The notes under the pieces were generated by a model, which was not told the DNA's origin, did not search any database, and saw only the letters and a program-made list of their open reading frames with translations. A stretch of DNA of 9,663 nucleotides from Alphaproteobacteria bacterium. GTDB lineage: Bacteria > Pseudomonadota > Alphaproteobacteria > UBA8366. The translations under genes and the position numbers were made by a program. This document shows positions 1 through 6,485 of the stretch, in pieces; position 1 is the stretch's first letter, and every line of letters begins with the position of its first letter. The DNA is taken from positions 1 through 9,663 of the forward strand of contig JAOTYV010000177.1 in the NCBI GenBank assembly GCA_029861675.1. The letters are read 5' to 3'.

Positions 1-2
1 TG

Positions 3-1637
3 ATGACCAAAGCGGATGATATCATCGCCCGGCGCGATCGCTTGCGATCGACGCGCACAACCTGGGAGTCCCACTGGCAGGAGATCGCCGATCGCGTGCT
101 GCCGCGCCAGGCCGATTTCGTGTCGCTCCGGCCGGCGGGCTCCCGGCGAACGAAGGAAATCTTCGACGCGACGGCGGCACTCGGATTGGAGCGGTTCTCC
201 GCCGCCCTGGAATCGATGCTCACGCCGCGTGCGCAGCGCTGGCATCATCTTCGGTCGAGCGACCCATCGCTGAACGATCTGCCGGAGGTGCGCGCCTGGT
301 TCGATCGGGCCGAGGAAGTTCTGTTCGGTGCCCGTTACGCGCCGTCCGCGAATTATGCGTCGCAGCAGCACGAGGTGTACATGTCGCTCGGTGCGTTCGG
401 CACCGGCGTGCTCTTCGTCGGCCAGGACGAGGACCGCGGCGGGCCGCTCTATCGGGCGATCCATCTTGCCGATTGCGCCATTGCCGAAAACTTCCAGGGG
501 CAGGTCGACACGCTCTATCGCGATTTCGATTATTCCGCCCGCCAGGCGGTGCAGCGCTGGGGCGACGCCGTGCCGCCCGCGATCGGCCGGGCGGCGGAGA
601 AGGAGCCGGAGCGGCGCTTTCGTTTCCTGCATGCGGTGGCGCCGCGCGAAGAGCGGGATCGGAACAAACTCGACGGCGGTAACAAACCGTTCGCCTCGAT
701 CTATGTCGCGGTCGAGGGCCGGCAAATCGTGCAGGAAAGCGGGTTCGACGAATTCCCTTACATGGTGTCGCGGTATGTGACCGCGCCGGGTGAGATCTAT
801 GGCCGGTCACCGGCGATGACCGTGCTGCCCGACATCAAGATGCTGAACGAGATGAACAAGACGACAATCCGTCAGGCGCAATTGGCGGTCGAACCGCCGA
901 TCCTGGTGCATGATGACGGTGTGCTCGGCCGGCCCGACGGGTTCGGCCTGACGCCGGGATATATAAACTACGGCGGCGTGAACAAGGATGGCCGCCCGCT
1001 GATGCAGCCCTTTCAGTCGGGCGCCCGGGTCGATGTCGGGCTCGACATGATGGAGCAGCGGCGGCGCGTCATTAACGACGCGTTTCTGGTCACGCTGTTC
1101 CAGATCCTGGTCGATGCGCCGAGCATGACGGCAACCGAGGCGCTGATTCGCGCGCAGGAAAAAGGCGCGCTGCTGACCCCCGTGATGGGGCGTCAGCAAT
1201 CGGAGGCGCTCGGTCCGATGATCGCGCGCGAGACCGCCATCCTGCAACGTCAAGGCCTGCTGCCGCCGCTGCCCGACGCCCTGGTCGAGGCGGATGGCGA
1301 CTACCGTATCGAATACGACAGCCCCCTGTCGCGGGCGCAGAAATCGGAGCAGGTGGTCGGGATCGCCCGGACCTTCGAGGTGCTGGCCCCGCTCTCGGCG
1401 GCGCAACCCGAAATCTTCGACGTGTTCGACGGCGACGCCCTGGCGCAGCTTGCGGCCGAGGTGAATGGCGTGCCGCAAAAGGTGCTGAAAACACCGGACC
1501 AGATCGCCGAGCGCCGGCAGGGCCGCGATGCCGCGCGTCAGATGCAGGAACTGTTGCAGGCCGCGCCGGCGGCGAACCAGGCGGCCGGTGCCTTCGAAAA
1601 AGTGGTGAACAGTGGCGCGCCTGCTCAGCCGGCATAG
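3..1637 (+). CDS. Head-tail connector (portal) protein, T7 gp8-like
   Basis: This 544-residue protein should form the dodecameric portal ring at the capsid vertex, through which DNA is packaged and ejected and to which the tail attaches. It resembles the podovirus 'head to tail connecting protein' family in length (about 500-560 residues; T7 gp8 is 536). The N-terminus is a typical helical segment with an ESHWQEIADRVLPR-type stretch around residues 22-35. The conserved YGRSPAMTVLPDIKMLNEMNK region lies near 266-286, and a TATEALIRAQEK helix near 377-388 is characteristic of the clip/stem portion. The C-terminal 40 residues are Ala/Gln-rich and probably disordered. The ATG is preceded by TG, giving TGATG, so the unseen upstream gene probably ends at base 3 and is translationally coupled to this one. 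In related phages that upstream gene is often the terminase or a small protein; this is inference. Confidence 0.93.
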   Translation: MTKADDIIARRDRLRSTRTTWESHWQEIADRVLPRQADFVSLRPAGSRRTKEIFDATAALGLERFSAALESMLTPRAQRWHHLRSSDPSLNDLPEVRAWFDRAEEVLFGARYAPSANYASQQHEVYMSLGAFGTGVLFVGQDEDRGGPLYRAIHLADCAIAENFQGQVDTLYRDFDYSARQAVQRWGDAVPPAIGRAAEKEPERRFRFLHAVAPREERDRNKLDGGNKPFASIYVAVEGRQIVQESGFDEFPYMVSRYVTAPGEIYGRSPAMTVLPDIKMLNEMNKTTIRQAQLAVEPPILVHDDGVLGRPDGFGLTPGYINYGGVNKDGRPLMQPFQSGARVDVGLDMMEQRRRVINDAFLVTLFQILVDAPSMTATEALIRAQEKGALLTPVMGRQQSEALGPMIARETAILQRQGLLPPLPDALVEADGDYRIEYDSPLSRAQKSEQVVGIARTFEVLAPLSAAQPEIFDVFDGDALAQLAAEVNGVPQKVLKTPDQIAERRQGRDAARQMQELLQAAPAANQAAGAFEKVVNSGAPAQPA

Positions 1638-1875
1638 GAACCGGCGTTTGTCGGCGGCCTATCGTCAGGTCTTTGACGGGCCGAATGCCGCGCCGGTATT
1701 GGCCGACCTGTCGGAATTTTGCCGCGCGCGGTCGGCGCCGTTCGTCGCGAATGATGCGATGGCGACGGGCGTTCCGATCGGCCGGCAGGAAGTGTTCCAC
1801 CGAATCGCGCGCTACCTGCACCTTTCGGAGCGCGAGGTTTGGGAACTGATGTCCAATCGGAGGGACGAGGATTGA
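1612..1875 (+). CDS. Small Bbp19-like phage protein
   Basis: This 87-residue soluble, basic protein is encoded immediately after the portal gene and overlaps its end by 26 bases. It starts at GTG 1612; a TTG at 1648 is a possible later start. The pattern AYRQVFDGP (16-24), VLADLSEFCRA (29-39) and GRQEVFHRI (57-65) matches my memory of the Bbp19 family, named after Bordetella phage BPP-1. In that family, small proteins of about 80-110 residues sit next to the portal gene in short-tailed phages. Their function is not established to my knowledge; position suggests a head-assembly accessory role. The 26-base overlap and the lack of a strong Shine-Dalgarno sequence suggest expression by coupling to portal translation. 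I am fairly sure it is a real gene and moderately sure of the family. Confidence 0.72.
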   Translation: MARLLSRHRNRRLSAAYRQVFDGPNAAPVLADLSEFCRARSAPFVANDAMATGVPIGRQEVFHRIARYLHLSEREVWELMSNRRDED

Positions 1876-1994
1876 GCGCTCTGGATAGTCATGGCGGAAA
1901 TGTGAACGCCAATTCAATCCTGCCCACATAACGGCGCTCACTCGAGATTTTCCTGGGCACCCGAATAGGTCCCGCCACAGCAAATCGATCAATC

Positions 1995-2000
1995 AGGGAG
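1995..2000 (+). promoter_or_regulatory. Ribosome binding site that decides the scaffold gene start
   Basis: AGGGAG lies five bases before ATG 2006. The alternative GTG start at 2000 would overlap this motif and leave no spacing, so ATG 2006 is the better start. The 130 bases between the Bbp19-like gene and this start contain no open frame of note and no convincing sigma70 promoter. Confidence 0.6.
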
Positions 2001-2005
2001 TGACA

Positions 2006-2890
2006 ATGACGGACGAGCAATCATTTGACCGGCCGGAGGAAACGGAGAGGGGGACCGATCCTGGAATCGAACGTGCGGCCGAACCTGCCGCGACTTTGGC
2101 CGAGGCGCCGGTTGGTGACACGGTCGGCACACCTTGGGACGAAGGCTTGAACGGCGACAATGCCGCCTTCGCCGCGGGCAAGGGGTGGGATAGCCCGGAT
2201 GCGGTGATCGACTCCTACCGCAATCTGGAAAGCCTGTTCGGTCATGACCGCGCGGGGCGCACGCTGGTCCTGCCGGATGGCGATGAAGACGCGGCGGCGT
2301 ATGACGCGCTTTACGACCGGCTCGGCCGCCCGGACGCGCCCGACAAATATAGCTTGGAGGAGCCACCGGAGTCTCCGGCGGACGGCGCGTTGACCGAATG
2401 GTTCCGCGACACCGCCTACGATGCCGGCCTGACCGATCGGCAGGCGTCCACCCTGTTCGCCGCCTGGAACCGGATGGCGTCATCGCGGATCGACGCGGCG
2501 CAACAGGCCCACCGGACCGAACAGGATGAGACTGAACAGACACTGCGGGAAAAATGGGGTGGCGCCTACGACCGCAAGATCGGCCATGCGCGGAGGGCGG
2601 CGCGCGCCTTTGGCGGCGCGCATCTGGACGCGCTGGAATCGGCGATGGGTCTGGCGCCGGTGAGCGAGTTCCTCGCGCGCATCGGCGAGGCGATCGGCGA
2701 GGACGCGCTGCCCGTCGGCCGGGGCGGCGAAAAATTTGGGATCTCGCCGGAAGACGCGCGCGCGAATTACGAACAGCGCAAGGGCGATGCCGAGTTCGTC
2801 GCCGCGTTGCAGGACACGGGCCATCCGGGTCACGCCGCGGCCAGGGCCGAGCGGGCGCGCTATATCGACGCCATCTGGCCACAACGCTGA
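2006..2890 (+). CDS. Putative capsid scaffolding / capsid assembly protein
   Basis: This 294-residue acidic protein lies between the portal and capsid genes, the position of T7 gene 9 (scaffold). Scaffolds guide procapsid assembly and then leave the shell. The first 45 residues are low-complexity, Glu/Ala/Pro-rich and probably disordered. A conserved block follows: GKGWDSPDAVIDSYRNLE (58-75), an RTLVLP strand (85-90) and LGRPDAPDKY (106-115). This block is typical of proteins annotated as scaffold or capsid assembly in podoviruses with this gene order. Residues 120-210 are predicted helical, including LREKWGGAYDRKI (180-192), and are charged, as expected for a scaffold. The C-terminal end is also helical and basic. 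I chose ATG 2006 on spacing from the Shine-Dalgarno sequence. The family is recognised by pattern and context; scaffolding function is inferred. Confidence 0.78.
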   Translation: MTDEQSFDRPEETERGTDPGIERAAEPAATLAEAPVGDTVGTPWDEGLNGDNAAFAAGKGWDSPDAVIDSYRNLESLFGHDRAGRTLVLPDGDEDAAAYDALYDRLGRPDAPDKYSLEEPPESPADGALTEWFRDTAYDAGLTDRQASTLFAAWNRMASSRIDAAQQAHRTEQDETEQTLREKWGGAYDRKIGHARRAARAFGGAHLDALESAMGLAPVSEFLARIGEAIGEDALPVGRGGEKFGISPEDARANYEQRKGDAEFVAALQDTGHPGHAAARAERARYIDAIWPQR

Positions 2891-2957
2891 GAGCGCTGAT
2901 CGCGCCGACAGAACCGATAGAGTCGAGAGCGCCGGCCACCGTGCCGCCGCGCCGGGC

Positions 2958-3704
2958 ATGACGGAACCTTCGCGCCACGTCACGCGCATGACGATCTGGG
3001 ACGTCGGCCATATCGGCGACGAAGCGCGCCATAAGATCGTCGACAGCTACCCGGCCCACGAGCGCGACGCGCGCGCCAAGGGAATCCCACAGCTCGGCTC
3101 CGGGCGGGTCTTCCCGCTGGCGGACGAGGCGGTGTCCGTTCCGGCCTTCGACCTGCCGGCCCATTGGCCGGTGATCGGCGGCATCGACTTCGGCTGGGAT
3201 CATCCGACCGCGGCGGTGAAGCTAGCCTGGGACCGCGATGCGGACGTTGCCTATGTCACCCAGGCATACCGTGTTCGTGAGACGACGCCGGTGATCCATG
3301 CCGCCGCGCTCAAACCCTGGGGCAGCGTGCCCTGGGCCTGGCCGCGCGACGGGCTCAACGACACGGCGGCCGGGGAAAACCTGGCCAAGCAGTACCGCGA
3401 CCAGGGGCTGGAGATGCTGCCCGGGCCGGCCGGGTTCGAGGATGGCGGCTACAGCGTGGAGGCCGGCCTGATGGGCATGCTCGACCGGATGCGGACCGGC
3501 CGGTTCAAGGCCTTCGCCCATCTGGCCGACTGGTTCGACGAGTTCCGCCTCTACCACCGCAAGGACGGCCGCGTCGTCAAGCAATACGACGACCTGCTCT
3601 GCGCCACGCGCTACGCGCTGATGATGCTGCGCTTCGCCCGGTTGCCGGTGCGGACGCGCGCGCCCCGCCGCGTCCGCGCCGCGTGGCCCCGGCTGGATGG
3701 GTAG
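2958..3704 (+). CDS. Terminase large subunit, C-terminal nuclease domain only (displaced or truncated)
   Basis: The 248 residues correspond to the C-terminal half of a phage terminase large subunit, the motor that cuts and packages phage DNA. The homology begins almost at the first residue, in the linker that follows the ATPase domain (HVTRMTIWDVGHI, then RDARAKGIPQLGSG at 37-50). The RNase H-like nuclease follows: GIDFGWDHPTAA with D77 and D81, WPRDG with D131, and YDDLLCATRY with D211/D212. The three acidic positions that bind catalytic metal are thus kept. There is no Walker A or Walker B motif, and no ATPase domain is encoded in the 230 bases before it or elsewhere in the window. The last 18 residues are Arg-rich. 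ATG 2958 has no Shine-Dalgarno sequence; ATG 2988 is an alternative, also without one. It could be a split terminase whose ATPase half lies upstream of the portal, a duplicated domain, or a decaying 5'-truncated copy. The domain call is secure; the functional status is not. Confidence 0.82.
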   Translation: MTEPSRHVTRMTIWDVGHIGDEARHKIVDSYPAHERDARAKGIPQLGSGRVFPLADEAVSVPAFDLPAHWPVIGGIDFGWDHPTAAVKLAWDRDADVAYVTQAYRVRETTPVIHAAALKPWGSVPWAWPRDGLNDTAAGENLAKQYRDQGLEMLPGPAGFEDGGYSVEAGLMGMLDRMRTGRFKAFAHLADWFDEFRLYHRKDGRVVKQYDDLLCATRYALMMLRFARLPVRTRAPRRVRAAWPRLDG

Positions 3705-3934
3705 TTACGGAGCGCAATATTGGCGTCGCCCGGCCGGCATTCGCCACCGGCGCGGCAAACCCGGACAAGCCAGGGGAACTCCCGGGCTCCGGTTGACGGC
3801 GGGAACAGACCGCCGCCCAACAGGCGTTAACTGCAGGACAGGGTCCGGCCGGCCGCGTTTTCGCGCGGCCTTCGTCAGGTGCGGGCAACCCCTCCGGACA
3901 TACCGTTAATCTCGCAACTGTTTGGAGGACACGC
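3705..3934 (+). promoter_or_regulatory. Capsid gene leader with serial inverted repeats
   Basis: I see no convincing gene in these 230 bases before the capsid start. They hold several GC-rich inverted repeats: a 5-base stem at 3733-3737/3747-3751, a 6-base stem at 3797-3802/3810-3815 (loop GAACAGA), and a 7-base stem at 3851-3857/3864-3870. The strong Shine-Dalgarno GGAGG at 3924-3928 stands six bases before the capsid ATG. A TTGACG at 3793-3798 resembles a -35 box but has no good -10 partner. The leader could carry a processing or attenuation structure that sets capsid expression apart from the upstream genes; that role is inferred. Confidence 0.4.
3851..3870 (+). terminator. GC-rich stem-loop upstream of capsid gene, possible terminator or processing site
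   Basis: GGCCGCG and CGCGGCC form a perfect 7-base stem around a TTTTCG loop. The following bases, TTCGTC, contain only a weak T content, so a classical intrinsic terminator is not clear. It stands 64 bases before the capsid start. A leaky terminator, an RNase processing site or an mRNA-stabilising 5' hairpin are all possible. Confidence 0.3.
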
Positions 3935-4822
3935 ATGTCCAATGACATCATCGTTGCGCGCAGTCAGGCCTATACCGACAGCGTGCAGCTCCTTCTGCAA
4001 CAGCGTGGCTCGCGTTTCCGGGCCGCGGTGATGGAGGGGCACTACCGTGGCAAGGCGGCCAAGGCGGTCGAACAGATCGGCGCCGTGGCCGCGCAAAAGA
4101 AGACGACCCGGCACGGCGACACGCCGCTGATCGAAACGCCGCATGCGGCGCGCTGGGTGTTTCCCGCCCATTACGAATGGGCCGACCTGATCGACGACCA
4201 GGACAAGCTGGAGACCATCGTCGAGCTGACCAGCCCGTATTCCCTTAACGGGGCGGCGGCGATGAGCCGGGCGATCGACGACGAGATCATCCCCGCCTTC
4301 TTCGGCGACGCGCGCACCGGAGAAAACGGGTCAACGGCCACCGCCTTCGACGGCGCCGGCCAGACCGTTGCGGTGGATGAGGGCGCGACCTCGGCGACCG
4401 GGCTCAATGTCGCCAAGCTGCGGGCGGCCAAGAAAATCCTGATGGCGAACGAAGTGGATATCGACCACGACCCGCTCTACGTCGCCCTCACCGCCGAGCA
4501 GCACGACGACATGATGAACGAAATCCAGGCGGTCTCGCTCGATTTCAACACCAAGCCGGTGCTGGTCGACGGGCGGATCACCTCGTTCATGGGCTTCAAC
4601 TTTATCCACTCGGAGCGGCTGGAGGTGGATTCCAATGCCTATCGCCGTTGCCCCGCCTGGGCGAAGTCCGGCCTGCATCTCGGCCTGTGGAACGATGTCG
4701 AGGGCAAGGTCACCGAGCGCGACGACAAATCCTACGCCACGCAGGTCTACGTCAAGGGCACCTTCGGCGCGACCCGCACGGAAGAGGGCAAGGTCGTCGA
4801 AATTAAATGCAGTGAAGCCTAG
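3935..4822 (+). CDS. Major capsid protein
   Basis: The 295-residue product is the probable shell protein, equivalent by position to T7 gp10. The N-terminal stretch (SQAYTDSVQLLLQQRGSRF, 10-28) and the ETPHAARWVFPAHYEWADLI segment (67-86) are typical of one family of short-tailed-phage capsid proteins of about 290-350 residues. The motif AMSRAIDDEIIPAFFGDA (109-126) and a C-terminal block with LHLGLWNDVEGKV (247-259) and a final strand before KCSEA are also typical. An HK97-like fold is expected for this group but cannot be read from sequence alone. The start is well supported by GGAGG six bases upstream. The long structured leader before it fits the high and separate expression that a capsid gene needs. 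There is no sign of a N-terminal prohead protease site. Confidence is high from family pattern plus position between scaffold and tail genes. Confidence 0.9.
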   Translation: MSNDIIVARSQAYTDSVQLLLQQRGSRFRAAVMEGHYRGKAAKAVEQIGAVAAQKKTTRHGDTPLIETPHAARWVFPAHYEWADLIDDQDKLETIVELTSPYSLNGAAAMSRAIDDEIIPAFFGDARTGENGSTATAFDGAGQTVAVDEGATSATGLNVAKLRAAKKILMANEVDIDHDPLYVALTAEQHDDMMNEIQAVSLDFNTKPVLVDGRITSFMGFNFIHSERLEVDSNAYRRCPAWAKSGLHLGLWNDVEGKVTERDDKSYATQVYVKGTFGATRTEEGKVVEIKCSEA

Positions 4823-4834
4823 GAGGGGTGACGC

Positions 4835-5326
4835 ATGGCAGTAGTAAACACCAAATCCAGCCTGGTTCAGACGATCGAGGCCGTGCCGGCCGATCGCAAT
4901 CCGTCCGGGCTGGCCTATGCCCGGGCGCGAACGATCGCCGGCACGGTAGCGGTCGCCGCGGCGGATGACGACGGGTCGAAATACTTTCTCTGTCCCGTCA
5001 TGTCGCATTGGCGGATCCTGTCGATCCGCTTGTTCAACGACGCCATTACCTTGGGCACGGGGTATGACGTCGGTCTCTACGAGACGGATCTGAGTGCCGT
5101 GAACGATGCGGTCTATGCGGCGGCGCTCGATCTCAGCACGGCGTCGGGCGCGGGCACGGAGGTTGCGTTCCAGGCGCGCGACATCACCGGGCTCGGCAAC
5201 CGGGTGTACGAGGATCTGGCGCTGACGGCCGATTCCCGCCGGATGTACTACCTGGCGCTGACCGCCGATACGGTGGGCACGTCGGATGGCGACATCGCCT
5301 TTCTGGCGACGATTGCCGTCGACTAG
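4835..5326 (+). CDS. Probable accessory head (decoration) protein, unrecognised family
   Basis: This 163-residue protein follows the capsid gene by 12 bases. Its AGGAGG (4821-4826) overlaps the capsid stop codon and lies eight bases before ATG 4835, so the two are probably co-translated from one message. The sequence is Ala/Thr/Asp-rich and strand-rich, with few charged helices: for example KYFLCPVMSHWRILSIRLF (50-68) and a repeated ALTAD motif near 129-133 and 142-146. There is no signal peptide or membrane segment. Position directly after the major capsid gene and the beta-rich composition suggest a capsid decoration or head-surface protein expressed in similar amounts to the capsid. I do not recognise a named family, so this role is inferred from context. 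A head-completion protein is an alternative. Confidence 0.7.
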   Translation: MAVVNTKSSLVQTIEAVPADRNPSGLAYARARTIAGTVAVAAADDDGSKYFLCPVMSHWRILSIRLFNDAITLGTGYDVGLYETDLSAVNDAVYAAALDLSTASGAGTEVAFQARDITGLGNRVYEDLALTADSRRMYYLALTADTVGTSDGDIAFLATIAVD

Positions 5327-5341
5327 GGCCTTTGGGGGCGG

Positions 5342-5356
5342 GGCGGCGTAGCCGCC
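5342..5356. terminator. Short perfect hairpin between converging genes
   Basis: GGCGGC-GTA-GCCGCC forms a 6-base stem with a three-base loop. It lies 16 bases after the + strand gene ending at 5326 and 12 bases beyond the end of the - strand gene stopping at 5368. It is thus placed to act on transcripts from either side, but neither side has a clean T tract. It could be a weak bidirectional terminator. Confidence 0.3.
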
Positions 5357-5367
5357 GCTCCGAACCT

Positions 5368-5562
5368 CTAAAAACCCTGAAATATGAAGACGATGACCAG
5401 GATGACGAGGCCGAGCCCCGCGCCGACGGACCCGCCGATCATTGTGCTGCGCCGCTCCAGGTCGGGATCCGTGCCCTCCCGGGCGCCGATGACGTAGCCG
5501 ATCGCGGCGCCGAGGGCGCCGGGGAGAATGATGAAGAGAATGATCAGCCAGAATCCGAACAT
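5368..5562 (-). CDS. Small two-helix membrane protein with double glycine zipper, opposite strand
   Basis: This 64-residue protein is the only convincing gene on the minus strand. It has two hydrophobic helices, about residues 3-26 and 41-62, joined by a short charged loop (REGTDPDLERRS, 28-39). Each helix carries a GxxxGxxxG pattern: G18-G22-G26 in the first and G43-G47-G51 in the second. Such glycine zippers drive tight helix packing and occur in small oligomeric or pore-forming membrane proteins. A good Shine-Dalgarno AAGGG stands six bases before the ATG on its own strand. It runs against the virion operon, so it needs its own promoter; I see no strong one. Candidates are a moron expressed in the lysogen, for example a superinfection-exclusion or envelope protein, or a holin- or antiholin-like protein. 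No lysis partner is nearby. I do not recognise a family. Confidence 0.68.
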   Translation of the reverse strand: MFGFWLIILFIILPGALGAAIGYVIGAREGTDPDLERRSTMIGGSVGAGLGLVILVIVFIFQGF

Positions 5563-5730
5563 GGGTCACCCTTATACCGCGCCCGCGCGCCGGCCGGTAT
5601 TGGCCATCGCGAACCGCCGCGCATAGGTAGCACGGATCGCCGGTTCGGGCGATCTCCGGCTATCGGATTTTGACGCCGCCGATTGGTTTTATCCACCACT
5701 CAATAGCCCATCACCCAGCAGGAGGACGAC

Positions 5731-5928
5731 ATGGCGACACGCCGCTACGGAATTTCCCGGGGCGAGGCCCAGGACGCGATCGCCGAGGCGGTCGGCGCCG
5801 CGACCGTTGACGATATCGAACTGACCATCGACCTCGCCGCCGGAATGACGCGGGAGGATGTCTTGCTCCTTATCGACCGGCTGTCGCGCTATATCCTGGA
5901 GAACGACTTCCCGCCGGTATCCGCCTGA
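5731..5928 (+). CDS. Small acidic protein of unknown function preceding the tail genes
   Basis: The 65-residue protein is soluble and acidic, with a helical C-terminal half (TREDVLLLIDRLSRYILEN, 40-58). It has no membrane segment and no motif I recognise. The start is convincing: AGGAGG at 5720-5725 lies five bases before the ATG. Its TGA stop overlaps the ATG of the gp11-like gene (TGATG at 5926-5930), so it is the first member of a coupled tail cluster. It may be a small structural or assembly factor for the head-tail joint, but that rests on position only. The 168 bases between this gene and the opposite-strand membrane gene hold no other gene. They do contain a TTGACG hexamer at 5670-5675, which could be part of a promoter but lacks a good -10 box. 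Confidence 0.68.
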   Translation: MATRRYGISRGEAQDAIAEAVGAATVDDIELTIDLAAGMTREDVLLLIDRLSRYILENDFPPVSA

Positions 5929-6485
5929 TGGTGTCGACCGTCGACATCTGCAACCGGGCGCTCCAGAAGCTGGGCGATGTCCGGATCGTCTCATTCGCGG
6001 ACGATACCAAGGCGGCGCGCGAATGCGCCCGCGCCTATGAACTGGTACGGGACGGCGTGTTTCGCGATCATCCGTGGAACAGCGTGACCGCGCGGGCGGC
6101 GCTGCCGGCGTTGAGCGATCCGCCGGCCTGGGGCTTCGCGCGCCAGTTCTCCCTGCCGGCGGATTGCCTCCGGGTGGTGGAGGTCGAGGGCGGGCTGCGC
6201 TGGCAGATCGAGGGTCGGCGCGTGTTGAGCGATGCCGCCGCGCCGCTCAACATCCGGTTTGTCCAACAGTTGCTGGATCCGGCGCAGTACGACACGCTGC
6301 TCATCGAGGCGCTGGCGGCCCGGCTCGCAGCCGAACTGGCCGAAACACTGACCCAGTCGAACAGCAAGAAGGAATTCGCCGAACGGCAATATGCCGAAGT
6401 GCTGGTCCGCGCCCGCCGCGCCGACGCGCAGGAAAGCACCGCACATCGCCTGTTTCGCAGTTCGTGGCTGGAGGCGCGGGAATAA
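5928..6485 (+). CDS. Tail adaptor protein, T7 gp11-like (tail tubular protein A)
   Basis: The 185-residue product should form the ring that joins portal to tail nozzle, as T7 gp11 (196 residues) does. Typical marks are the N-terminal VDICNRALQKLG (5-16) and the segment RDGVFRDHPWNSV (41-53). The RQFSLPADCLRVV region in the middle of the protein and the C-terminal helices rich in Ala, Glu and Arg are also typical. In this family the DHPWN-type motif follows a helix that packs on the portal. The gene overlaps the small protein before it by one base and the gp12-like gene after it by one base (TAATG), so all three should be made from one message. Family assignment comes from remembered sequence patterns and the gp11-gp12 order; I am confident in it. 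Confidence 0.88.
   Translation: MVSTVDICNRALQKLGDVRIVSFADDTKAARECARAYELVRDGVFRDHPWNSVTARAALPALSDPPAWGFARQFSLPADCLRVVEVEGGLRWQIEGRRVLSDAAAPLNIRFVQQLLDPAQYDTLLIEALAARLAAELAETLTQSNSKKEFAERQYAEVLVRARRADAQESTAHRLFRSSWLEARE

Noticed and set aside
2736..2957. Upstream extension of the terminase fragment to an earlier start at 2736
   Set aside because: Most of the extension lies inside the scaffold gene in another frame, has Arg/Ser/Pro shadow composition and shows none of the ATPase motifs expected before the nuclease domain.
1989..3203. A 404-codon open frame on the minus strand
   Set aside because: It lies opposite the scaffold and terminase-fragment genes, is full of Arg/Pro/Ser low-complexity typical of antisense frames in GC-rich DNA, and has no recognisable domain.
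3793..3820. Possible sigma70 promoter with TTGACG at 3793-3798
   Set aside because: No acceptable -10 box at 16-18 bases; the hexamer alone is not enough to call a promoter.
3697..3909. A 70-codon + strand frame in the capsid leader
   Set aside because: Arg/Gly/Pro-rich, no ribosome binding site, spans the inverted repeats and has no recognisable pattern; better explained as non-coding.
4331..5569. A 412-codon open frame on the minus strand
   Set aside because: It runs opposite the capsid and decoration-like genes and overlaps the two-helix gene in another frame; Arg/Gly/His-rich composition and no domain mark it as a shadow.
5332..5673. A 113-codon + strand frame opposite the two-helix gene
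   Set aside because: Starts at TTG without a ribosome binding site, and its Asp/Glu/Ala/Gly content is what the reverse complement of the hydrophobic gene would give.
6074..6484. N-terminal extension of the nozzle gene frame upstream of ATG 6485
   Set aside because: It is translated from within the gp11-like gene and is Arg/Ala/Gly-rich; family homology starts at ATG 6485, which overlaps the previous stop codon.
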